Shown here: piece after piece, positions 31,742-41,124 of the stretch
Layout: the number at the start of each line of letters is the position of its first letter
How positions within the stretch are numbered: the first letter of the stretch is position 1
DNA from: Eutreptiella sp. 'Long Island Sound 2002'
Taxonomy: Eukaryota; Euglenozoa; Euglenophyceae; Eutreptiales; Eutreptiaceae
Direction: 5' to 3'
DNA length: 64,000 nucleotides
Assembly (NCBI GenBank): GCA_964036045.1
Contig: OZ038381.1
Location: 102,925,367-102,989,366 of the forward strand
The notes under the pieces: model-generated
Databases searched by the model: none
Told to the model about the DNA's origin: nothing
Seen by the model: only the letters and a program-made list of their open reading frames with translations
Program-made: the position numbers and the translations under genes

Positions 31742-33058
31742 ATGAAGGATTTAACATTTTTGGTTCAGACCAGGCCCGCTGTGTGTGCGCGCGCCCTTCT
31801 CGTGTTCCTGGTGGCGTGCGCGTGCTCTGTGTTCTGCAATGCGGGCCGATCGTCTGAAAATTCTCCCCAACGGGTGGTAATAGTGTTAGATTCTATCCTT
31901 TTGAAGGACGGACACATGTGGTGGGTCGTGGAACCAAGGGGGGATAGGCGCCAAGCGGTGGTGTATACGGCGGCGCCATTGAAAAGGGTGGAGCACCCGC
32001 TCATGCTGTGGGTCGGGGAGGTGGAAGAGGTGCGGGATGAAAGAACGGAGGAGGTACGCGAGATGGCCGTCCTACAGGCGTTGGAGTCGCAAATGGATAG
32101 GTGTGCGGAGGCGGAAGAAGCAGAAGATATCAGGGAAGAGATCCGGTTGGCATTGGAGTGGGTGGCCAGCAGCAGGGGAGGGGAGCAGCTGAGGTGGATC
32201 GCGGCACCCGGAACGGAGGACGGGCACAGGAAGGAAGCATTTGAGAGAGCGAGAAGGCTCACGGAGGGTGCCAGGAAACAAGGCCTGGAGGTGGAAGACG
32301 ATCAGGGGGGGGAGAGGCCAAGTAGGTGGAGGGGGATGCGGAGGGGGAGAGGGGGACAAATGCGGTTCATAGTGGGGGATGGGGATGGTGAGGAGGAGCG
32401 AGACGAAAGGGAGCAGGACCAAGCGCGGGGAGGGGAAGGCCGGGAGCCGGGCCTGGCAGCAGGCGGGCGGGAAGACAGAGAGGAGGGAGAAGAAGGGTCG
32501 GAAGAGGGAGAAGCGGAGGGAGGAGGGCAGGAGAGTGCTGTTGGAGACAGGGTGGAGGAGGGGAGCAATGGGGAGGGGACAGGAGAGGGAAGTGAGAGGG
32601 AAGGCGGCAAGCGGGGAAGAGAGGCGGACGAGCAGGATCTGCATGCAGAGCAGCAGCAGGAGGGGGAAGGGGAAGGGAGGCCAAGAAGGAAACGGGCGAG
32701 GGGAGTCAGGTACGGGGAGGAGCAGCGGGGCCGTGAAGAGCAGGGGGCGGTGCGGGAAGGGATGACAGTGTATGGTCCGCACAAGGTGAGTGGGAAGTGG
32801 AGGAGGTATGTGGGAACAGTGGAGGAGAAGATCGAACAACAAGATCGCAAGGGACATGTGACGAGGGCAGCCATCGTGCAGTGGGAGGATCAGGGGGAGG
32901 GGGATGAGGAGAGACTGCCGTACCCGGTGGAAAGGGTGCAGGTATACCCGCAAGGTAGGGAGATGGAAATATACGGGCAACTGGTTCCGGAGCAAGAGGC
33001 GAGAGAATTGGAAGGAGAAGAGGTGTCGACGGGGGGGAAGAACAAGAAGAGGAAGTGA
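31742..33058 (+). CDS. LINE ORF1 protein, array copy 2
   Basis: 438 codons, uninterrupted and nearly identical to copies 1 and 3. Differences are scattered single residues (for example LLVFLVACACSVFC for the hydrophobic run) and one extra Glu in VEEKIEQQ compared with copy 1. The same layout applies: hydrophobic N-terminus, charged helix, acidic disordered middle, compact C-terminal domain, basic tail. The frame has remained open although the associated ORF2 is truncated and carries an insertion. Confidence 0.7.
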   Translation: MKDLTFLVQTRPAVCARALLVFLVACACSVFCNAGRSSENSPQRVVIVLDSILLKDGHMWWVVEPRGDRRQAVVYTAAPLKRVEHPLMLWVGEVEEVRDERTEEVREMAVLQALESQMDRCAEAEEAEDIREEIRLALEWVASSRGGEQLRWIAAPGTEDGHRKEAFERARRLTEGARKQGLEVEDDQGGERPSRWRGMRRGRGGQMRFIVGDGDGEEERDEREQDQARGGEGREPGLAAGGREDREEGEEGSEEGEAEGGGQESAVGDRVEEGSNGEGTGEGSEREGGKRGREADEQDLHAEQQQEGEGEGRPRRKRARGVRYGEEQRGREEQGAVREGMTVYGPHKVSGKWRRYVGTVEEKIEQQDRKGHVTRAAIVQWEDQGEGDEERLPYPVERVQVYPQGREMEIYGQLVPEQEARELEGEEVSTGGKNKKRK

Positions 33059-33064
33059 CAATTA

Positions 33065-33523
33065 ATGAAGCGGGGGGCGTCTGGGAAGAAGAAGCAAGAA
33101 GCCAGACGAAGACAGGGGGGAAGGAGCAACAGGGAAGGAAAAGGCACGACAGACAACGGGGATCTGCGAGTGGATTGGGAGGGCAGGTGGCAACGCATGA
33201 AGTTGTACACCCATAATGACCCCGCGGCACTGTATCGGGCGGACAAGGCAGCGTGGCAGCAGATGAAGCTGCATGAGGCGGACCCCGACGTGGTGGCGTA
33301 CCAGAAGATAAGGTTGCAGGGGAAGGACAACGTCGTGTGCGCGCAGATGTACGACAAGGAGGGGAGAGAGTACCAGCGGGAGTGGGCGCAGGGGGTGCCG
33401 CTGTTGGTGCGCAGAGGGCTCAGCGTCGTGCAGGGGAAGAAGGTGGGGGCGAGGGGACGAAGGGCGGTGTATGATGTGGCGACGGAGCATGGACAGGTAG
33501 TCAGGTCAGGTCAGGTCAGGTAG
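33065..33523 (+). pseudogene. LINE ORF2 start, truncated and interrupted, array copy 2
   Basis: Same ORF2 start as copy 1, but a 303-bp minus-strand insertion enters at 33504 inside the endonuclease domain, so the frame ends at 33523. After the insertion the ORF2 sequence resumes (33807 onward, tcatcatcaactgcc) until the unit ends near 33854. Confidence 0.85.
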
Positions 33524-33806
33524 TGCCAGCTACCACCGTCCGTCAGCCTGCGAAATGCGTCCGACGGCAGGACGTCTGGCCGAACACACGCACACGGAAC
33601 ACGGAGAGTCGCTGCAGGTTCAGACGGAACCGAGACGCCCAGAAGGGGCTCCAGCCGGTAGATGAGGACTACCTGACCGAGAGGGGGCTTCAGCTGGTGG
33701 CAGCACACTTGGTGAGGCAGTGGTGCGTCTGCCCCTCACAGGCTGCACCTCTGACCCCGGGGGGCGCCCAGGGTGGGTGGCGGCGTCGTCAGCCGGCCTG
33801 ACTTGG
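33504..33806 (-). mobile_element. Short 5'-truncated retroposon, minus strand, with 14-bp target duplication
   Basis: A 303-bp insert present only in array copy 2. The duplication TGGACAGGTAGTCA flanks it at 33490-33503 and 33807-33820. Its plus-strand left end is (GGTCA)n, so on the minus strand it ends in a (TGACC)n tail; the last minus-strand frame (33511-33708) closes inside the tail, as LINE ORF2 frames do. Probably a dead-on-arrival LINE 3' end. The tail repeat resembles the start of the duplicated target (tgac...), which suggests slippage at priming. Confidence 0.8.
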
Positions 33807-35249
33807 TGGACAGGTAGTCATCATCAACTGCCATGTCCCACATGGGAGGAGGGTGTTTTGCCGTAGAGATGCACACATCATCGCTCAACACCTCCCAAGT
33901 GGCCCCCATCCCCATTTCCTTGACATGAGACGAGCATATGGAACCAAGATCAGTCTTGGACTGTCTTCATGCTTTTTGTGTGCACGGTCAGTCACCGCTT
34001 GCTCTGGAGGTTCCCACGGATACAGACTTGTCAAGACCCACTCATTCTTCCTATTTGCTTTGGTGGAGACTTTGTAAAATGCATTCGCCGCAGCGACACC
34101 CCCGCTATATGGGATCGTTCGTGGACTTCTGGGTTGGAATGCCAAAGTTTGCGGGGCATATGAAGTTGATATTGATTTGCTTTGCTTTCCTTACCCGATT
34201 TTTTTTGCTTTGTTTTCGCCACTCTTTGCTGGAATTGGACCTATTGGGAGGTTGCCGGACGCGATCGGGACCACTGGATGTGGTAATCCCCTCCTCACGC
34301 GGTGTCTCTATTTTTAGCACAGGACATTCCATTTTAAGCACACTTGTGCTATTTTTAGTAACCAAATTTGCATTTTTAGAAGTTGTTCCCACCGGCCCCA
34401 GTTGGCTTTTTTTCTGAATCTGCAGCCAGGTTGGTTTCCCTTCAGGGTCCCTCAGTTTGGAGAGTTGAATTTTTTGGCCTGCGCTTTTTTCAGTAACAAA
34501 TGTTACTATTTTTAGTAGAACGTTTTGGTATCATTTCTCTGCATTCTCGGCACCCTCAGACAATGTGATTGGATCCAAGACAATCTCTTCGCAAGCCAGA
34601 CGCGATGGCGAAGCCCATTTGAGCTTATCTCGCACCTGTAGTTCGATTCGAAAAATGAAACCCCAAAAAAGTTTTTCGGAAAATTTTTCATCCAAAGCTA
34701 AACGAAAAAAATTCTACATTGTTTGTGCCTACGCTTGTCATGATGCATGATGACACCTGGCAAAAGGTCGATGTCCCCTGAGGGTGATGCATTGCTCTCA
34801 TGTCTCTGGGTGGGAGTGACGATCATGTGAGGGGTTCATGCTGTGCATGTCAAGCACCATGTACCTGTTTGTGGTCTTCTTATGTAGACCGCTCGACGAT
34901 GTTGCTTTTGTCTATCTTCGATCCGCCGAGCCTATGCCTTGAGGTTTAGTGGTGACTCGAGGGGTTTTATTGTTTTGAGTTCTTCAATTCCTCGCCCCTA
35001 TTGCTTGAGCGGGTGGCCACGGTGTATGTGGTACCCTCCCACAATGAGAGGCGTTCCAAGGGAGCTACGAGGATCCTCCCGTCCTCTTTTGTCTTTCCGA
35101 GCAGGTGACAATGCTCTCGGAAAGGGGGTGAAGCCTGTTCAGGTCCCAATTGGCTCCACTCTTCCATATTCCAGTCATTTCAGCGATTTTAGCGATTTCG
35201 CGTACAAATTCAGGAGAATTCTGAATTTATTCTATTCATAAGTGACAGC

Positions 35250-36566
35250 ATGAAGGATTTAACATTTTTGGTTCAGACCAGGCCCGCTGTGTATGCGCGC
35301 GCCCTTCTCGTGTTCCTGGTGGCGTGCGCGTGCTCTGTGTTCTGCAATGCGGGCCGATCGTCTGAAAATTCTCCCCAGCGGGTGGTAATAGTGTTAGATT
35401 CTATCCTTTTGAAGGACGGACACACGTGGTGGGTCGTGGAACCCAGGGGGGATAGGCGCCAAGCGGTGGTGTATACCGCGGCGCCATTGAAAAGGGTGGA
35501 GCACCCGATCATGCTGTGGGTCGGGGAGGTGGAAGAGGTGCGGGATGAAAGAACGGAGGAGGTACGCGAGATGGCCGTCCTACAGGCGTTGGAGTCGCAA
35601 ATGGATAGGTGTGCGGTGGCGGAAGAAGCAGAAGATATCAGGGAACAGATCCGGTTGGCATTTGAGTGGGTGGCCAGCAGCAGGGGAGGGGAGCAGCTGA
35701 GGTGGATCGTGGCACCCGGAACGGAGGACGGGCACAGGAAGGAAGCATTTGAGAGAGCGAGAAGGCTCACGGAGGGTGCCAGGAAGCAAGGCCTGGAGGT
35801 GGAAGATGATCAGGGGGGGGAGAGGCCAAGTAGGTGGAGGGGGATGCGGAGGGGGAGAGGGGGACAAATGCGGTTCATAGTGGGGGATGGGGATGGTGAG
35901 GAGGAGCGGGACGAAAGGGAGCAGGACCAAGCGCGGGGAGGGGAAGGCCGGGAGCCGGGCCTGGCAGCAGGCGGGCGGGAAGACAGAGAGGAGAGAGAAG
36001 AAGGGGTGGAAGAGGGAGAAGCGGAGGGAGGAGGGCAGGAGAGTGCTGTTGGAGACAGGGTGGAGGAGGGGAGCAATGGGGAGGGGACAGGAGAGGGAAG
36101 TGAGAGGGAAGGCGGCAAGCGGGGAAGAGAGGCGGACGAGCAGGATCTGCATGCAGAGCAGCAGCAGGAGGGGGAAGGGGAAGGGGAGCCAAGAAGGAAA
36201 CGGGCGAGGGGAGTCAGGTACGGGGAGGAGCAGCGGGGCCGTGAAGAGCAGGGGGCGGTGCGGGAAGGGATGACAGTGTATGGTCCGCACAAGGTGAGTG
36301 GGAAGTGGAGGAGGTATGTGGGAACAGTGGAGGAGAAGATCGAACAACAAGATCGCAAGGGACATGTGACGAGGGCAGCCATCGTGCAGTGGGAGGATCA
36401 GGGGGAGGGGGATGAGGAGAGACTGCCGTACCCGGTGGAAAGGTTGCAGGTATACCCGCAAGGTAGGGAGATGGAAATATACGGGCAACTGGTTCCGGAG
36501 CAAGAGGCGAGAGAATTGGAAGGAGAAGAGGTGTCGACGGGGGGGAAGAACAAGAAGAGGAAGTGA
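35250..36566 (+). CDS. LINE ORF1 protein, array copy 3 (upstream of the long ORF2)
   Basis: 438 codons, uninterrupted. This copy is followed by the only extended ORF2, so it is the best guess for the ORF1 of the parent LINE. Layout as in copies 1 and 2: hydrophobic N-terminus in LTR-derived DNA, charged helix (residues ~95-190), Glu/Gly/Arg-rich disordered middle, C-terminal barrel-like domain at ~345-420, basic tail KNKKRK. The stop and the next ATG are separated by caatta, so ORF2 could be translated by reinitiation. Confidence 0.72.
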   Translation: MKDLTFLVQTRPAVYARALLVFLVACACSVFCNAGRSSENSPQRVVIVLDSILLKDGHTWWVVEPRGDRRQAVVYTAAPLKRVEHPIMLWVGEVEEVRDERTEEVREMAVLQALESQMDRCAVAEEAEDIREQIRLAFEWVASSRGGEQLRWIVAPGTEDGHRKEAFERARRLTEGARKQGLEVEDDQGGERPSRWRGMRRGRGGQMRFIVGDGDGEEERDEREQDQARGGEGREPGLAAGGREDREEREEGVEEGEAEGGGQESAVGDRVEEGSNGEGTGEGSEREGGKRGREADEQDLHAEQQQEGEGEGEPRRKRARGVRYGEEQRGREEQGAVREGMTVYGPHKVSGKWRRYVGTVEEKIEQQDRKGHVTRAAIVQWEDQGEGDEERLPYPVERLQVYPQGREMEIYGQLVPEQEARELEGEEVSTGGKNKKRK

Positions 36567-36572
36567 CAATTA

Positions 36573-37511
36573 ATGAAGCGGGGGGCGTCCGGGAAGAAGA
36601 AGCAAGAAGCCAGACGAAGACAGGGGGGAAGGAGCAACAGGGAAGGAAAAGGCACGACAGACAACGGGGATCTGCGAGTGGATTGGGAGGGCAGGTGGCA
36701 ACGCATGAAGTTGTACACCCATAATGACCCCGCGGCACTGTATTGGGCGGACAAGGCAGCGTGGCAGAAGATGAAGCTGCATGAGGCGGACCCCGACGTG
36801 GTGGCGTACCAGGAGATAAGGTTGCAGGGGAAGGACAACGTCGTGTGCGCGCAGATGTACGACAAGGAGGGGAGAGAGTACCAGCGGGAGTGGGCGCAGG
36901 GGGTGCCGCTGTTGGTGCGCAGAGGGCTCAGCGTCGTGCAGGACAAGAAGGTGGGGGCGAGGGGACGAAGGGCGGTGTATGATGTGGCGACGGAGCATGG
37001 AGAGGTAGTCATCATCAACTGCCATGTCCCACATGGGAGGAGGGTCAAGGAGTATGTGGCGCAGCTGAGGATGGAGTACATCAGGGCGCTGGAGAGGGGG
37101 CCAGTCATCGTGGTTGGAGACTTCAACTACGATCCCCGGAAGAGGGGCCCGGAGACGGAGGTGGACCGCGAGGTGCGGAAGTTTGTGGAGGAAATGAGGC
37201 TGCAGGATGTGTCGTACAGTGGAGTGCCGGGCTTCTCACACTATCCGGCACCGGAAGGCAGCGCACCATCGCGGATAGACGCGGTGTACGTGGACCCCAA
37301 CTGGGTCAAGGGGGTGACGGCGGGATACATGGTGGGGCCGGAAGAAATGCAGGACAGGAAGGGGCATTGCTCCATGATGGTGACAGTGGACGTGAAGGTG
37401 GGGGAACCCGGGGACGAACAGGAGGATGAGCAGGGGTCGGACGAGGAAGGCGTCAGCCTGCCGCCAATGGTGAAGTGGCCAGAGGAGGGGGATGAGAGGT
37501 GGCAACAGTGA
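36573..37511 (+). pseudogene. LINE ORF2: APE-type endonuclease domain
   Basis: 312 open codons. After a basic start, an exonuclease-endonuclease-phosphatase fold is visible with its active-site blocks: Glu81 in AYQEIRL, INCHVPHG near 148-155, Asp183 and Asn185 in VVGDFN, Asp236 in SRIDAVYV, and the final catalytic His265 in KGHCSMM. This enzyme nicks the target to start target-primed reverse transcription. TGA at 37509-37511 closes the frame, but coding continues in the same frame (GRRVHAEMRQGKHV), so it is a point mutation. Confidence 0.92.
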
Positions 37512-37853
37512 GGGCGGCGGGTACACGCCGAAATGAGGCAGGGGAAACACGTGCATCAAGCCATGAGGAGGGCAGCGCGGATATGCGGGTTTACCAAGCA
37601 AGGGGGGGTGTCGCAGGCACAGCCCAAGCTGCAAAGGCTGGTGGCCACCCTGAGGAAACGGCAGCACGAGGAGGTCGAGGCAAGGGCGCGGGAAGAGGAG
37701 GCAGAGTGGCAAACGGAGGTGACACAGGCGAAGGAGAGGGTGCGAACAGCCAGGAGGGCTGTGGAGGAGGAACACGAGAGGATATACCAGAAAGTGGTGG
37801 CGGAGCATGAGCGGTACAACGAAGTCGCTACAGTACATCAGAGAGCTCGCTGA
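37512..37853 (+). pseudogene. LINE ORF2: helical linker
   Basis: Same frame as the endonuclease. Lys/Arg/Glu-rich helix (RARICGF, then RKRQHEEVEARAREE), the usual spacer between endonuclease and RT in LINEs. The frame is lost near 37825-37850; coding passes into the ORF at 37807-38340. Confidence 0.75.
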
Positions 37854-38340
37854 ATCTGGAAAACCACAGGAAATCCGGGCGGTAGGACTGCAGTGTGGCA
37901 GGGTCACGGGCAACAAAAATGAAGTGCTGGAGGAGGTGGCGCAGAGTTTCAGGAGGCAGCACAACCAGGGGCAGCAGGAGCTCAGCGGGATCACAAGGAG
38001 AATGGTAAGGGCGTTACCGCGGGTGTTCACAGCGGAGCAGAGCGAGGACATACACCGCAGCAGGGTGACGCTGGGGGAAATTAAGGAGGCTGTGAAGGCT
38101 CTCAAGGGGAAAAAGAGGCCGGGAGTGGACCAGCTGGTGGCGGAGGCGTACCAGCACCTAGAGGCGCCGGAGCTGGATGGTCTGGCGGGGAGGGTCACGG
38201 AGGTGTTGCGCACAGGCGAGCCCCCAAGGGAATGGGGGGGCAAGGTGTGCCCCTGTACAAGAAGGGGGATCACCTCAGGCCGGGGAACTGGAGACCAATG
38301 TGCTGTGCCGTCACAGAGGCCAAGCTGGTCTGGATGGTGA
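37807..38340 (+). pseudogene. LINE ORF2: start of reverse transcriptase
   Basis: One frame off from the linker. It carries the pre-palm RT block KKRPGVDQLVAEAYQHL, which aligns with KTPGYDGLSAEAYYHL of the minus-strand LINE. The frame is lost in a G tract near 38232-38240 (aatggggggg), where the RT palm continues in another frame, a typical homopolymer indel. Confidence 0.85.
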
Positions 38341-40664
38341 TCATCGGGAGGATACAGCGGCGGCTGTATGCGGCGGGGGTCATACCAGACAATATGTGGG
38401 GGTCAGTGCCGGGTAGGTCCACACAGGAAGCAAGCTTCCTGTACGATATGTACCTCGATGATGAGGACCTAGAGGCATTCGTGGTGTCTGTGGACGTGAA
38501 GGGGGCGTTCCCCAACACGCCGCATAGGCTCATAGAGGAGGTGTGGCGACAGCTAGGACTCCCATATGGTGACTTCGTGGAAAAGTACCTGCGCTCAAGG
38601 AGGTACACGTTCGCCACGGGGCAGGGGTGTACCGAGTGGGTAACCCCAGGCAGCGGGGTGCCACAAGGCGGGGTGGAGGGCCCATTCCTGTACTTGCTGG
38701 CCATGCTCCCCCTGATGAGTTGGATAGCGCGGGAATATCCACAAGTTGCAAGGGCACCACACACATCGCCGGCGCAGGTGTATGTGGATGATGCGGTACC
38801 CATGGCGCGGGATGAAAAGGCCAAACAGGTGGTACAGGACCTGATGCAGAGGTACGGGAGGGTTAACCACCTTGTCTGGAGCGCGGAGAAGTCAGCGGAT
38901 CTGAGGAGGGGTGGAGAGGAAGGCATGGCGCTGGATGTAGGAGACGGAGTGGCATGGCTGGAGAGGGCAGAGGAAGCGGTGGTGCTGGAACATGTGCAGG
39001 GCATGGAGGCGAGGGGAGTCAGGCTACCCGACAAATTAGTCCGGTGGTTCAGGGCGATGCTGGTGGTCCTGCGGCATCACCCCCCGTCAGTGCAGACGAC
39101 CCTGTACTACCTGCGGGCGGTGCTCAATGCGGCGGTAGGGTACCAGGGGATGCACGTCCCGTACTGGAGGGAGCAGCTGGAGGAGGTGGAGGGAGAAGTG
39201 CGGAGGCTCATCAGAGGGTATGAGGGGATACCCACGGAGGTGCTGTGGTGCGTCTTGCGGTCGCCGACGGTCTACTATGGAGAAGGGATGTCCACGGCGG
39301 GGGAGGCGTACAGGGCACACACGGTGAGGACGCTGAGCAGGATGTGCCACAATCAAGAAGAGGTGGTGAGATGGGTGTGCTATCACGCGGTCGCAGAGGT
39401 GCAGAAGGAGGAGAACATGTGCCCGCGCTATGTGTGGCAGCGGCGAAGACGGTTGGCGGCGGGGAAGAAGGAACGCATGTGGCGCGCCCTACAGGCGGTG
39501 TTGCCGGGGGAAGAACACATGCTGGCAACCAACAGGACGTGCGGTAGGCGGGGACCAATCCTGGTTCTGGACACGGACTTCAGGGCGGCGGCGCATGGGA
39601 CAGTACGGTGGATCAGGAAGGAAGGAGTGAGCATGGAGGTGCTGCACATGCGCAGGAAGGATATGAAGGAATACAAAAAGGCGGGGCTGCACCATGCGGA
39701 GTTCTATCGGGACACCAGGGTGGTGGAATGGGGTGTATACAGGTGGATGATGAGGAGAGCACGAGGACAAGAGGACCGCACAAGGTGGAGCAGGAGGATG
39801 CGCAAGATGTGGAACGAGTGGGTAGCGCTGTGGGAGATCCAGCAGAGGAAGCCAAGATGCGGGAGGGGAGAGAGGGCGCAGCAAGAGAGAGTGGTGTTGC
39901 ACAGGGGAGAGAGGGACAAGGCCAGGCCGGGCATACTGTTTTGTGCGCCGCTGGGACTCAAAGGGCCGAGGGGGAAGGTACAGAGTGCGACCGGGCAGTG
40001 GTATGATGTCCATGCAGATATGTTCCGGAAAGACAACATCCCGGAAGGGGCAGGACAGGGGGACCAGTGCTGGAGGTGCACCAAGGAGGCGGGGCAAATC
40101 CCGTGGCCAGTCCTACGAATGACGGCATGGCCGTTCCTGAACGCGACCATGCGCACTACGGACACCAGGGGGCATTGGTGGGGGCCGGTGCTGCGGCTGC
40201 CCAAGGAAGTGCGGGAGGATGAGGAGGCCCAGGGGGACGTGGAGGTCTGGTGGGGAGAGGAAAAGGAGGGGAAGAGAACAGGGGTTCAGTTGGGATGGGA
40301 CACAGTGCGGGGACTACAAGGAGAGGATGATGGAGTGGCGGTGAGTTTCCGGATGACAGACACGGGGAGGCCCGACGAGGAGGCGCCCATAGTTCCCGTG
40401 GGCCACAAGTGTGGAGAGAGTGACAGGAGGATCAGGCTGACGGTCCACGGGTTGCCAGCAGACAGGGTATGGTACTTGGTTCTGGTACAGGCATACCTGG
40501 AGCAGGGCAGGGCGAAGGGGGACAGGGCATGGTGTCACGGAGTGGTGGTGACGAAGGGATGGAAGGCCAGGACGGACAATAAATGGGCAGTGTACAGAGG
40601 GGTGAGGGAGCTAAGCATCGGGGATGGGGTACGACAGTATGGCATTGGGAGGCACAAAGTGTAA
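38232..40664 (+). pseudogene. LINE ORF2: reverse transcriptase palm, thumb and C-terminal region
   Basis: 810 open codons. RT blocks: PLYKKGDHLRPGNWRP, SVDVKGAFPNTPH (Asp88), GSGVPQGGVEGPF, and AQVYVDDAV (YVDD 184-187). This is the polymerase that copies LINE RNA on nicked chromosomal DNA. Residues ~250-480 form the thumb and a region conserved with the minus-strand LINE (GPILVLDTD). Residues ~480-800 are unassigned; a Cys pair (QCWRCT) lies near 615. TAA at 40662-40664 closes the frame, but RNase H follows in the same frame. Confidence 0.93.
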
Positions 40665-41124
40665 CGCCACTACCCGAGGGAGGTGGTGCGCATACCGGAG
40701 CCCACGGAGGAGAGGGTGGTGCTTTTTCTGGACGGGTCCGGGTCGGAAGGACAGCCACCCATGGCGGGGGCAGCGGCGGTAACCGTCAAGGGGGTGTGAC
40801 AGGTGACGGAGAGTGTGGTGGAAAAGTTGGTGTACGGAGCAGCCTCCCATGGAGAGGTGCAGGCGGTGGCAGACGTGGTTGGGGAGATAGGGGAGGACAT
40901 ACGGGAAGTGTGGATGGTGGTGGACGCGGAGGCGGACGTGGCGTCACTCAGGAGACTGGCCAGCAGGCCACTGCATGAGGCCCTTGGCACGGGGCTGGCG
41001 TCACAGGTGTACGCGATATGGCACGGGCTGGAGATGAAGAAAGTGCCCCTGGTCATACACCTGGTGAAACAGGAGACACACAGAGCGGGAGTGCAGAAAC
41101 ATGAGGCGGATGGGGCGGCGCAAG
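40665..41124 (+). pseudogene. LINE ORF2: RNase H domain, cut by Element 2
   Basis: Continues the RT frame after TAA 40662. RNase H1-type blocks are visible: VVLFLDGSGSE (first Asp), SHGEVQAV (Glu), VWMVVDAEADV (second Asp) and the last His/Asp region HRAGVQKHEADGAAQ. A TGA at 40797-40799 interrupts it. Element 2 enters immediately after the Ala-Ala-Gln codons; the coding continues at 58231. Confidence 0.85.

Larger units (their letters stand above)
27162..37045 (+). repeat. Head-to-tail triplication of a ~3.19-kb chimeric unit
   Basis: Three copies start at ttttgccgtagagatgcac (27162, 30349, 33856). Copies 1 and 2 end right after the ORF2 phrase acatgggaggagggt, which in copy 3 (to 37045) continues into the rest of ORF2. 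Copy spacing is 3187 and 3507 bp; the excess of the second is explained by a 303-bp insertion plus its 14-bp duplication. Copies are nearly identical, differing at scattered positions, so the triplication is young compared with the surrounding decay. Each contains, in order, about 1 kb of unknown AT-richer DNA, a Ty3-like 3' end with purine tract and LTR start, LINE ORF1, and the first ~158 codons of ORF2. Confidence 0.9.

Noticed and set aside
28885-33061. Long minus-strand ORFs (up to 329 codons) opposite the LINE ORF1 copies
   Set aside because: Pro/Leu/Ser-rich shadows of a purine-rich sense strand; they recur only because the units are repeated, and the sense ORF has domain-like structure and correct LINE order.
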